A stretch of DNA of 58,739 bases, taken from contig BQIZ01000002.1 in NCBI GenBank assembly GCA_021604365.1, positions 1 through 58,739 on the forward strand. The letters are read 5' to 3'. Source of the DNA: Nitrospirales bacterium (GTDB lineage Bacteria > Nitrospirota > Nitrospiria > Nitrospirales > UBA8639). Made by a program: the position numbers and the translations under genes. The notes under the pieces were generated by a model, which was not told the DNA's origin, did not search any database, and saw nothing but the letters and a program-made list of their open reading frames with translations. Positions 1-7,578 of this stretch are shown one piece after another; the first letter of the stretch is position 1, and each line of letters begins with the position of its first letter.

Positions 1-307
1 GGGCTATTTGGAATTCAACTATCTGGTGAAACATGCTCGTGGGGTGATTACCGATTCCGGAGGTATTACCGAGGAGACCACCGTGTTGGGCGTGCCGTGC
101 TTGACATTGCGTGACAATACGGAACGCCCCGAGACCATTACGATTGGAACCAACGAACTCATTGGGACTGATCCAAGCAAGCTGCCGCCGGCGCTGGCAC
201 GATTGTTAGCGGGCCAATGGAAAAAAGGGTCCATCCCTCCAAAATGGGATGGCAAGACGGCTCTGCGAATCGTCGAGCACCTAGAGCAAGTGCTTAAAAG
301 ATCATAA
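1..307 (+). CDS. wecB: UDP-N-acetylglucosamine 2-epimerase, C-terminal part (cut by window edge)
   Basis: This is the last ~100 codons of a gene that begins before the window; the frame is open to base 2. The visible protein contains the stretch ITDSGGITEE followed by LRDNTERPE, the C-terminal signature of non-hydrolysing UDP-GlcNAc 2-epimerases (WecB/MnaA family, GT-B fold), in which these residues contact the UDP moiety. The family interconverts UDP-GlcNAc and UDP-ManNAc in the cytoplasm and so supplies ManNAc-type sugars for surface polysaccharides, which fits the exopolysaccharide genes that follow on the same strand. The gene ends normally at 307 (TAA) with no sign of damage. Function is assigned from family motifs only; the N-terminal catalytic half is outside the window. 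Confidence 0.85.
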   Translation, partial: GYLEFNYLVKHARGVITDSGGITEETTVLGVPCLTLRDNTERPETITIGTNELIGTDPSKLPPALARLLAGQWKKGSIPPKWDGKTALRIVEHLEQVLKRS

Positions 308-768
308 TTCATCAAACGAGACTTGTTCGTTGCCGAACTGGAACTCACGTCCCCCCACTGTCTCCATTCGGTGTCGATCGTACAACTCTATAAATCGTTG
401 GGAGGAGGATGGTCTCCGGATCCTCCGGAATGACTCATCGCAATCCCCGGCTCAGCATCCTAAGCTAGACATGACAGTTGAAGAAGGTGAACATCCAGGA
501 TTTGATCGTTAATCCCACAGTCTGTGTCAGGAAAACATTGCCAACCCCTAATCGTCATGAATTAAATCGTCCTTCCAAATGATTTCCGAAATCTTCCCTG
601 CTGTGTGGGGCACAATCGTTTGTTGCCGCTCAACCGGTTAATGCCCATTACGCCTCAGCACATCCTGTGTTGCAGATGTGGAGGTCCCTAAGTCCCTCCA
701 ACCAGCCTTTTCCCCCGGACCGGTGGTGATGAAAGAAGGGAGGTGAATGCTGATGCCCTATCCAAATG

Positions 769-808
769 GTCATCCTCAGCGCAGCGAAGGATCTGTGTCC
801 AGGATGAC
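769..808. repeat. Short palindromic intergenic repeat
   Basis: The ends are a perfect 8-base inverted repeat (GTCATCCT and AGGATGAC), and the interior contains GCGAAGGATCTGTG. A related but longer stem-loop occurs at 36532-36614 (CGAAGGATCTGTG shared). The layout resembles dispersed extragenic palindromes; genome copy number cannot be judged from one window. Confidence 0.5.
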
Positions 809-844
809 GATACCATCGGTTAGTCAGATACTTAGGAAACCCTC

Positions 845-886
845 AAACAGGATTCATTGGTGGCTTGATTCCGGGAGGGCACTACA
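845..886 (+). mobile_element. IS3-family right-end scar
   Basis: These bases match the 3' end of the derelict transposase at 4729-4770 almost exactly, including its terminal codons (reading QDSLVA then TGA) and the end GGGCACTACA. Only the end of the element is present here. The same scar lies directly upstream of both duplicated glycosyltransferase genes. Confidence 0.6.
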
Positions 887-900
887 CTATAAGGTAGGTC

Positions 901-2232
901 ATGCCCAAACGAATATTAATCATAGCCCGCGATTTCCCGCCCTATGCGAATTCCCTTGGCTCCGTTTTGCGCATGCTAAAGCTAGGAGATTTTCTGGTGG
1001 ACAGTGGCTACGAAGTACACGTACTTGCGGCCGAAGGAGAACCGGTTAGCACATTCGGATACGATGCGACACTCAGCCGATTCAAGCTCCACTATGTGCC
1101 TGACCGTTTCCAGAGATACGCCACCAGATTCTGGATCAGACAACAGACTATCACAAGGGATTCGGATACAGTGGCCAAAGAATCTGCGGCAAGATGGGTA
1201 AAAACAAGACTGCTGGCCTATACTTACAAGAGTATCATTCCTGATGGAGGTCTACTCTATGCCCATAATCTTGCTGACGCAGCGCAAACCATCGCCGAAC
1301 GCTTCAATATACGGAACGTGATCGTCAGTTCACCACCACATAGCACGCAAGCTGTTGGATACATTCTGAAACAACGGATGGGACCTCGTATTAATTACAT
1401 CTTAGATTATCGAGACAGCTGGAACACCCTGGGTATATTCGCCGCAAAAAATCCAGTCACCCGTTGGATCAGCCAACGAATGGAAGCCTCTGCTCTCAAC
1501 GCGGCCGACCACATTACCTATCAGTCTGCACCGGTGCTTACAAAGCTCAACAGCATGTTCTTCAATGTTAGCTCTAAAGCCACATTGGTTATGAATGGAT
1601 TCGACGAAAAAATGTCTATTAAGCGCTCAGCATTAAAGACAGGATCGGATACAATCACTATTGGCTATTTCGGCGCGATTAATGACATACCCTCCTCTTA
1701 CCGTAATCCGACAACATTTTTTGAAGCTGTAGAATCCACCAAACTTCCGATGAAGGTCATCTTCTTCGGTGACATTAATCTGAGAGGAAATTGGGATAAG
1801 AGATTAGGTGAAAAACTTGAGATTTATGGAAGCGTGTCACACGACGAGGCGTTGCATCGAATGAGTGAAATGGATATCTTGATGCTCTTGCATTCGCAAG
1901 AACAGGGTAGTGATGAGGTGATTCCAGGGAAACTATTTGAATATATTTTTGCCGAGCGACCCATTCTTGCTCTTGGACCCGATGGAATGGAATCTAGGCG
2001 AATAGTTAAGGACGAGGGCATCGGATATACCGCAGATGCCTCAAATAAAAATGAGATAGAGAGAACACTGCTAACTATATATTCAGATTGGAAGGAGAAG
2101 CGACTTCCAGAGGTCGATGCAAAAAAACTCTCCACTTATAGTCGTCAAAACCAATACAGGAAAATTTTGCCCTATTTGCTTGATGTACAAGAATTGGGCT
2201 GCGATGCATCCATTCCCTCAAGTACGCACTAA
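901..2232 (+). CDS. Glycosyltransferase, GT-B fold (copy 1 of duplicated pair)
   Basis: A 443-residue protein with the N-terminal pattern of GT4-like transferases (KRILIIARDFPPYANSLGSV), in which the first Rossmann domain binds the acceptor, and a C-terminal donor site near residues 335-365 (EVIPGKLFEYIFAERPILAL). It probably adds one sugar to the lipid-linked repeat unit on the cytoplasmic face of the membrane; donor and acceptor cannot be told. The ATG at 901 is preceded by AAGGTAGG. It is a close paralogue of the protein at 4785-6068: the first 60 residues differ at only a handful of positions, and similarity extends ~56 bases upstream of the start. The C-terminus is a little longer than in copy 2. 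The downstream partner gene in this copy has decayed (2250-2805). Confidence 0.85.
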   Translation: MPKRILIIARDFPPYANSLGSVLRMLKLGDFLVDSGYEVHVLAAEGEPVSTFGYDATLSRFKLHYVPDRFQRYATRFWIRQQTITRDSDTVAKESAARWVKTRLLAYTYKSIIPDGGLLYAHNLADAAQTIAERFNIRNVIVSSPPHSTQAVGYILKQRMGPRINYILDYRDSWNTLGIFAAKNPVTRWISQRMEASALNAADHITYQSAPVLTKLNSMFFNVSSKATLVMNGFDEKMSIKRSALKTGSDTITIGYFGAINDIPSSYRNPTTFFEAVESTKLPMKVIFFGDINLRGNWDKRLGEKLEIYGSVSHDEALHRMSEMDILMLLHSQEQGSDEVIPGKLFEYIFAERPILALGPDGMESRRIVKDEGIGYTADASNKNEIERTLLTIYSDWKEKRLPEVDAKKLSTYSRQNQYRKILPYLLDVQELGCDASIPSSTH

Positions 2233-2249
2233 CCTGAATTGCCTCCTAA

Positions 2250-2805
2250 ATTGATAAGTACCGTTTCTATACCTGCTTACACCACTGCAACAATTCGTCT
2301 TTCCCGCGGGCGATAGAGCCATCTGCCATAGCAGATTTCTCTATATTGACTGTATTGCATTCCCTTGCTTGGGAGGATATTGCTATGGCCAAGTATGGCG
2401 CCCTAAAGCATGTCGCGATTTTTCACGGCCTGGATGTCTATCCCTTGCCTCATACTGATCCGCGCCGGACCACCGTTACGCCGAACTCTACGCGTCTGTA
2501 GAACGCGTTTTCTGCGCAGGCCCCTACATGGCGTCGAGCGGCATGCGATTGGGATGGGATGTCCAGAAGACAAGGTTCAGGTCCACCATATTGGCGTGGC
2601 AGTAGATCAGATCGCCAATCATGCACGAAACCGAACCCCAGGCGAATCATTGAGTACACGCAATGCTGTAACGTTCAAAGAAAAAGAGTATACCGTATGC
2701 ACTCCGCCGTGGAGGAATTAAATCGGGACCTTGAAGTTGAAGTTACAGTCAACGATGGAACAACCGACGAAGCTTGTCTGAGCGGAGCGAGTTATTCTGT
2801 CCTAC
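2250..2805 (+). pseudogene. Decayed, internally deleted copy of the glycosyltransferase at 6141
   Basis: Nucleotide similarity to the intact gene at 6141-7394 is plain: the 5' segment (GCGATAGAGCCA, GACTGTATTGCATTCCCT) aligns with 6200-6260, then ~270 bases are missing, and from GCCCTAAAGCATGTCGC (~2400) the alignment resumes at ~6563 and continues through CCCCTACATGGCGTCGAGC to about 2800. The 3' part that would encode the donor-binding domain is absent. Several frameshifts break the reading frame, so no functional product is expected. The order (glycosyltransferase copy, then this remnant) mirrors 4785-7394, so both genes were duplicated together and this copy degenerated. Confidence 0.85.
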
Positions 2806-2843
2806 CATGGCTTGTGTCCACCTTATGCAATAAGATCGGACGG

Positions 2844-2868
2844 GGAGCCAATGATTTTGGCTCCTTTT
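2844..2868 (+). terminator. Probable Rho-independent terminator
   Basis: An 8-base stem (GGAGCCAA / TTGGCTCC) with a 5-base loop is followed by TTTT. It lies just after the decayed glycosyltransferase copy and would end transcription from copy 1. Confidence 0.5.
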
Positions 2869-3814
2869 GCCTATACATCAATGGTCGCGCTCTTTGAGTT
2901 GCATCAGGTAGAACCTCGGTTGCCGGGCCGAAACCCGGCAATACAGAAAACATAATAGTGCTGTAAGGCCGGAACCATACATTCTGTTTGATCCCACCAT
3001 TTCATGGGATATACAAATTCCTCATTAACGATTAATGAAGATCGACTGGATGCCGGTGACTTCTACTGCAGGGAATTGATTTCAGGGAAGGATTTCAACC
3101 ATTTATTGTAGGTATAAACCTACGTAGCTAAATGTCCTAGGCAATGGCAAAAAACCATTGAAAATATTTGATATATGGCTGAGATAAATTGAGTGATTGC
3201 TATTGTTACGTAATATTGCTGTTGCTTTATTAATACATAATACTTTTGTACTTAAATGGAAGTTTTTTTGAAATTTCTATATAACTATATGTTATTAATG
3301 TAAAATTGTTTGCACGGTTTTCTCGTTCCCTATTCGGTATATATTTTGCTCGCTTTAATGTTAGTGCCAGTTCCTTTTAATTAATCGTTGATTTGTGCGA
3401 TTCAATTTGTGTATATTTGATCAGGCGTTGCACTTAATTGTTTAATCTTATATTCATTTATTTTTAACTTTCATAAGTGCAATGGATTCAATCTTCATTC
3501 CATACCATTCTTTTCATATTCCTCAATTCATCTCCACCTTTTCCAACTCAAATCCTTATAGAACTGAAGATGTGTTACCCGATGTTTCGACGGAAATCTC
3601 AAGGTAGGTAATCCTCAGATTCAAAATTTGTTTTTTAATCAGTGCAGGGCATTCGATTGTTTTGTCTGACGGCCGGGAATTTTTTATGCATTTTCGCAGG
3701 GGATCGCTCTGGAAATTGAACAGGCTGCCTCAAGAAGTGCCGGATTAGGTACGAGCGTTACCTTGTTTATTTTCTAATGTTGTTGTTAGCGCTATACAAA
3801 TTTGGAGAATTTTC
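2869..3814. other. AT-rich intergenic region upstream of the PEP-CTERM gene
   Basis: About 950 bases, strongly AT-rich between ~3130 and 3550, with no convincing gene on either strand. A 6-base inverted repeat, GTAGGT-ATAA-ACCTAC, at 3108-3123 could be an operator. A search by eye for a -24/-12 (sigma-54) promoter, which precedes many PEP-CTERM genes in other bacteria, found no clear match. The composition differs sharply from the flanking glycosyltransferases. Confidence 0.5.
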
Positions 3815-4216
3815 ATGAAACGAAAATTGAGGGTTGTCCTTTATTTAGTTTCGGTTCTTAGTATTTTACTCCCTTTTAATGTGGCATTGGCGTTAATCGA
3901 CAATCTCTCCATTATTGTGGATACAGTAGAAAATAACAATGGGAAGGTAGGTTCATTTGAAGTTATGGTGTTTGAGAGGACAGGTTCTGAAGGAAGTTTT
4001 AATTCTAAGTTGAACTCCACTCCCATCAACCTGCCAATCATTAAGAGTGAAACAAGCCTGGGAATTCAAGAGTTCATTATGCCTTCGACTTCTCTCGATG
4101 TCAGCGGAATCATTGATGGATTTGCTCCTACTCCCATACCACCTTCCATTTTGCTGCTTGGCACTGCCCTCATCGGATTCATTTGTGTTGCCCGGAGAAG
4201 TTTCTTTACGAAGTAA
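3815..4216 (+). CDS. Small PEP-CTERM-type exported protein (exosortase substrate)
   Basis: A 133-residue protein with an N-terminal signal peptide (residues 1-26: KRK, then a hydrophobic run ending VALA) and a C-terminal sorting signal: APTPIPPS at ~107-114, a hydrophobic helix ILLLGTALIGFICVA, then basic RR and a short tail. This tripartite arrangement is the PEP-CTERM signal recognised by exosortases, here with PIPPS in place of the commoner VPEP/VPLP core. The ~80-residue mature part shows no known domain. Such proteins are exported, cleaved and linked to the cell surface or EPS matrix, which suits the location inside an EPS locus. GGAG at ~3802 gives a good ribosome site for the ATG. No exosortase gene is present in the window, so the processing enzyme must be elsewhere. 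Confidence 0.8.
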   Translation: MKRKLRVVLYLVSVLSILLPFNVALALIDNLSIIVDTVENNNGKVGSFEVMVFERTGSEGSFNSKLNSTPINLPIIKSETSLGIQEFIMPSTSLDVSGIIDGFAPTPIPPSILLLGTALIGFICVARRSFFTK

Positions 4217-4243
4217 GTTTAATACTGTTGAGTAACACTTTTT

Positions 4244-4770
4244 GTGCAGAAACATCCCTGGGCCATGAATGTGAAGCATATCCCCTTTAGGCAGAACGGC
4301 TGGGGACATTTGACAGCCGCGATCGATTGTCATGATTGTCAGATTATGGGGAATGGGTTCGCCTTACGAGGACGCGCGAAGCAGGCGGAACGGACATTTG
4401 AAGCGGCCTGTTTGCCTCGTCTCCGCACTCTCTGCCTTGTCACGGCCACTTCGGCCCTTTGAAGTGATAATGAATTCATTTTCCAGAGCGAGACCTTCGG
4501 CAAGCTTGTTGCGACTATCGTTTATTTCAATTGTTTATGACCCCCGATACCCAGCAACAAAATAGGTTGCTTGAGCTGTTCTTTCGGAGCCTCAAAGAAG
4601 AGGTTCTCCGGCAACACGATTTTGAGACATTTGAAGATGCGCAGCAGATCAACACCTGGATGCAATGGTAAAACGAAGACCGACCGCATCAAGCACTGAA
4701 GTACCGAAGCCCTCGTCAATATGGGCGGAAACAGGATTCATTGGTGGCTTGATTCCGAGAGGGCACTACA
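4244..4770 (+). mobile_element. Derelict IS3-family transposase (3' part) with right end
   Basis: Conceptual translation across frames reads like the integrase (OrfB) half of an IS3-family transposase: NGWGHLTAAIDCHD, FALRGRAKQAER, SDNEFIFQSE, then after a frameshift near 4535 LLELFFRSLKEEVLRQHDFE, and after another stop NEDRPHQALKYRSPRQYG. Damage includes an in-frame TGA at 4460-4462, the frameshift, and a TAA at 4669-4671. The first catalytic Asp of the DDE triad appears as Asn (WAMNVKHIP), and the 5' part of the element is missing. The reading ends at TGA 4750-4752, followed by the end GGGCACTACA. The element is inactive. It starts just after the PEP-CTERM gene and abuts the second glycosyltransferase copy. 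Confidence 0.85.
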
Positions 4771-4784
4771 CTATAAGGTAGGTT

Positions 4785-6068
4785 ATGCCTAAACGAATAT
4801 TAATCATAATCCGCGATTTCCTGCCCTATGCCTATTCCGTTGGCTCTGTTTTGCGCATGCTAAAGCTAGGAGATTTTCTGGTGGACAGAGGCTACGAAGT
4901 ACACATACTTGCGGCCGAAGGAGAACCGGTTAGCACGTTCGGCTACGAATCGACGCTTAGGCAATTCAAGCTCCACTATGTACCGGATCGCTTCCAGCGA
5001 TACAGCACACGCAAATGGATTAAACAACAGTCGACCACCTGTAGCACCCCTACAGGTGAGAAAAAAGATGCCAAAGGCTGGGCAATAAAAAATTTCTTAA
5101 CCTTAGCCCACACATTAATCATACCTGACACAGGGATACTTTTTGCACACAGTCTTGCTAACGGTGCGCAAGAGGTCGCCGAGCGTTTCAACATCCGGAA
5201 TATTTTGGTTAGCTCACCCCCACATAGTACGCAAGCCGTCGGATACGTTCTCAAAAAGCGGATGGGAGTTCGTATCAATTACGTATTTGATTACAGGGAC
5301 AGCTGGAACACACTGGGTATATTCGCCCCCAAAAATCCAATCAGCCGCTGGGTCAGCCAAAGAATGGAAGCCTCTGCTCTCAAGGCGGCCGATCACATTA
5401 CCTACCAATCGGCACCTGTACTCTCCCAACTCAACAGCATGTTTTTCAATGTTAGCTCCAAAGCCACATTGGTCATGAATGGCTTCGACGAAAAAATGGC
5501 CCTTGAACCTATGGGAAAAATGTCCAGGACGGAGGACGTTACGATCGGTTACTTCGGTGGAATCAGTGATTTTCCCACTTCTTACCGAAATCCAACGACA
5601 TTCCTCGAAGCCGTAGAAGAGAGCCAAATTCCCATTAAAGTCATTTTTTACGGCGACATTAATTTGAGTGAAGATTGGGGCAAGAGATTGAAAGGGCGTT
5701 TGGAGATCTACAAAAACTTGCCCCACGACGAGGCATTGCGTCGAATGCATGAGATGGATATTCTGATGCTTTTGCACACGCAAGAACAGGGTAGCAACGA
5801 GGTCATACCAGGGAAACTATTTGAATATATGTTAGCCGAGCGACCCATTCTTGCTCTCGGACCCGTTGGGATGGAGGCTAGGCGAATAGTTAAGGACGAA
5901 GGGATCGGATACACTGCAGATGGTTCTAGCAAAAAGGAAATAGCTACCACCTTGTCAACTATATTCGCAGATTGGACACACAAACAAATGCCTCGAGTCG
6001 ATTCTAAAAAGCTCTCCACTTACAGCCGTCAAAATCAGTACAAAAAAATTCTTCCCGTACTTACTTGA
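4785..6068 (+). CDS. Glycosyltransferase, GT-B fold (copy 2 of duplicated pair)
   Basis: A 427-residue paralogue of the protein at 901-2232, sharing the N-terminal KRILIIIRDFLPYAYSVGSV region, the YRDSWNTLGIFA segment near residue 170 and the C-terminal donor site EVIPGKLFEYMLAERPILAL. It probably transfers one sugar in repeat-unit assembly at the inner membrane; the substrate is unknown. The ATG at 4785 has AAGGTAGG just upstream, identical to copy 1 because the duplication includes the leader. Unlike copy 1 it keeps an intact partner gene 72 bases downstream (6141). Differences between the copies are spread along the length and concentrated at residues 80-115, suggesting an old duplication with divergence of one acceptor-side loop. 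Confidence 0.85.
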   Translation: MPKRILIIIRDFLPYAYSVGSVLRMLKLGDFLVDRGYEVHILAAEGEPVSTFGYESTLRQFKLHYVPDRFQRYSTRKWIKQQSTTCSTPTGEKKDAKGWAIKNFLTLAHTLIIPDTGILFAHSLANGAQEVAERFNIRNILVSSPPHSTQAVGYVLKKRMGVRINYVFDYRDSWNTLGIFAPKNPISRWVSQRMEASALKAADHITYQSAPVLSQLNSMFFNVSSKATLVMNGFDEKMALEPMGKMSRTEDVTIGYFGGISDFPTSYRNPTTFLEAVEESQIPIKVIFYGDINLSEDWGKRLKGRLEIYKNLPHDEALRRMHEMDILMLLHTQEQGSNEVIPGKLFEYMLAERPILALGPVGMEARRIVKDEGIGYTADGSSKKEIATTLSTIFADWTHKQMPRVDSKKLSTYSRQNQYKKILPVLT

Positions 6069-6140
6069 AGTACGAGGACCAAGCTCGGATGCATCAATAT
6101 CGGCAAGTGCTTAGAATCCGAATGAGGCCCTAATAAATTA

Positions 6141-7394
6141 ATGACGGCCGTTCCTATGCCCTTTAGTATCACAGCCACAAAAGATCCGTCTTCCACGCGC
6201 GCGATAGAGCCAACTGCGGTTGCTGATTTCGCTGGTTTGACTGTATTGCATTCCCTCGAGAATTGGCTTCCCCTCACGGAAACCTGGCTCTACAACCAAA
6301 TTTGCTATCTGCCTTCGAGCATCCTCTCCCATGCCGTCAGCGAAAGGCGAGAAAATCTTGAACATTTCCCATTTGAAAAATTGCATACCCTCTATCAAGG
6401 GCGTGGCTATAAATTAAAGTGGGAAGGATGGTTACGCAAGCTTGGACTACGTAACTATTCAGGGTTCAAGTTACGGGTGGCAAGAAGTATAGGCGCGCAG
6501 ATTGTTCATTCGCATTTCGGAGACATCGCGTGGCAGGACATTGGTATCGCCAAACATGGCGGCCTAAAGCATGTCGCCACATTTTACGGCCACGATGTCA
6601 ATCGCCTGCCTCGTACTGACCCGCGCTGGCACTATCGCTACGCTGAACTTTTCGCCTCTGTGGATCGCGTCTTCTGCGAAGGCCCCTACATGGCGTCGAG
6701 CATCGTGCAATTGGGATGCCCAGAACACAAGGTGCAAGTCCACCATCTTGGCGTGGCAGTAGAGCAGATCGCCTATCATCCACGAAACCGAACCGAAGGC
6801 GAGCCGCTACGCATACTCATTGCAGGGACATTCCGGGAAAAAAAAGGCATACCCGATGCACTCCGTGCCGTAGGCGAATTGAATCGTGCTGTTAAAGTGG
6901 AGGCCACCGTCATCGGTGGAACAACCGGCGAGTCTCGCAGCCTAGTGGAAGAAGAACGCATCCGAAAAATTATTGCCGACTACAACCTCTCAACGCGAGT
7001 CCGCTTTCTAGGCTTTCAACCGCATGCAGTTCTGTTTGCTGAAGCATACAAACATCATATATTCCTCTCCCCCAGCGTAACAGCCGAGGATGGCGACACA
7101 GAGGGTGGCGCTCCCGTGTCCATCATCGAAATGTCTGCCACCGGCATGCCTGTCGTCGCTACGACACATTGCGACATTCCCAATGTGGTCCTGAACGGTG
7201 TATCCGGGTTGTTGGCAGAAGAGCATGATGTCACTGCGTTGGTTGGGCATCTCCAGTATTTAGCCGAGTATCCCGATCGCTGGGGTCCTATGGGCAACGC
7301 AGGCCGAGAACACATTGAGACAGAGTTTAATGCCATGACGCAAGGAATGCGGCTCGCTGCTATGTATGGTGAACTCGATACGGCCTCCGCGTGA
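6141..7394 (+). CDS. Glycosyltransferase family 4 (GT4)
   Basis: A 417-residue protein with a typical GT4 layout. The N-terminal domain carries HSLENWLPLTETWLYNQI, as in colanic-acid/amylovoran-type transferases, then HSHFGD and FYGHDVNR. The C-terminal Rossmann domain holds AGTFREKKG (the donor-phosphate K) near residue 230 and the late motif GGAPVSIIEMSATGMPVVAT (~320), a variant of the E-x7-E signature in which the first position is G/P-rich. It probably adds a sugar during repeat-unit synthesis in the cytoplasm. It follows glycosyltransferase copy 2 by 72 bases and is likely co-transcribed with it. A degraded duplicate lies at 2250-2805. ATG at 6141 is used, but an in-frame ATG at 6156 is also possible since neither has a strong ribosome site. 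Confidence 0.85.
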   Translation: MTAVPMPFSITATKDPSSTRAIEPTAVADFAGLTVLHSLENWLPLTETWLYNQICYLPSSILSHAVSERRENLEHFPFEKLHTLYQGRGYKLKWEGWLRKLGLRNYSGFKLRVARSIGAQIVHSHFGDIAWQDIGIAKHGGLKHVATFYGHDVNRLPRTDPRWHYRYAELFASVDRVFCEGPYMASSIVQLGCPEHKVQVHHLGVAVEQIAYHPRNRTEGEPLRILIAGTFREKKGIPDALRAVGELNRAVKVEATVIGGTTGESRSLVEEERIRKIIADYNLSTRVRFLGFQPHAVLFAEAYKHHIFLSPSVTAEDGDTEGGAPVSIIEMSATGMPVVATTHCDIPNVVLNGVSGLLAEEHDVTALVGHLQYLAEYPDRWGPMGNAGREHIETEFNAMTQGMRLAAMYGELDTASA

Positions 7395-7578
7395 TTGAGA
7401 ATCCACGAGACTGATCTCAGGGCCCCTCACGCCTGGTGGTCAGACCTAGAGTGGCCCACTCAAGTATACTTTGAAAAGAGACAAGGATTGATGTTCTTAA
7501 ATCGAAAACCTTGCCTCGCAATCACAACTTTACGAAAACACAGACCAAAATTTTAGCTATAAGGTAGTAATCAGAAAT

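Larger units (their letters stand above)
308..900. other. Gene-poor stretch with a palindromic repeat and an IS3-family scar
   Basis: About 590 bases separate the epimerase from the first glycosyltransferase. No convincing gene was found. A purine-rich ribosome-site-like string at 738-745 precedes an open frame that runs through the repeat at 769-808 and the IS scar at 845-886 into the next gene out of frame, so it looks like chance or debris. The last ~56 bases are nearly identical to those upstream of the second glycosyltransferase copy at 4785. Confidence 0.6.

Noticed and set aside
747-1049. A protein-coding frame with a strong upstream GGGAGGTG
   Set aside because: It runs through a palindromic repeat and an IS scar and then overlaps a real gene in another frame; no domain is recognisable.
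2869-3814. Sigma-54 promoter before the PEP-CTERM gene
   Set aside because: No GG-N10-GC with the flanking consensus could be found by eye.
5214-5783. A 189-codon open frame on the - strand
   Set aside because: It lies wholly inside glycosyltransferase copy 2, shows no family pattern, and arises from codon bias of the real gene.
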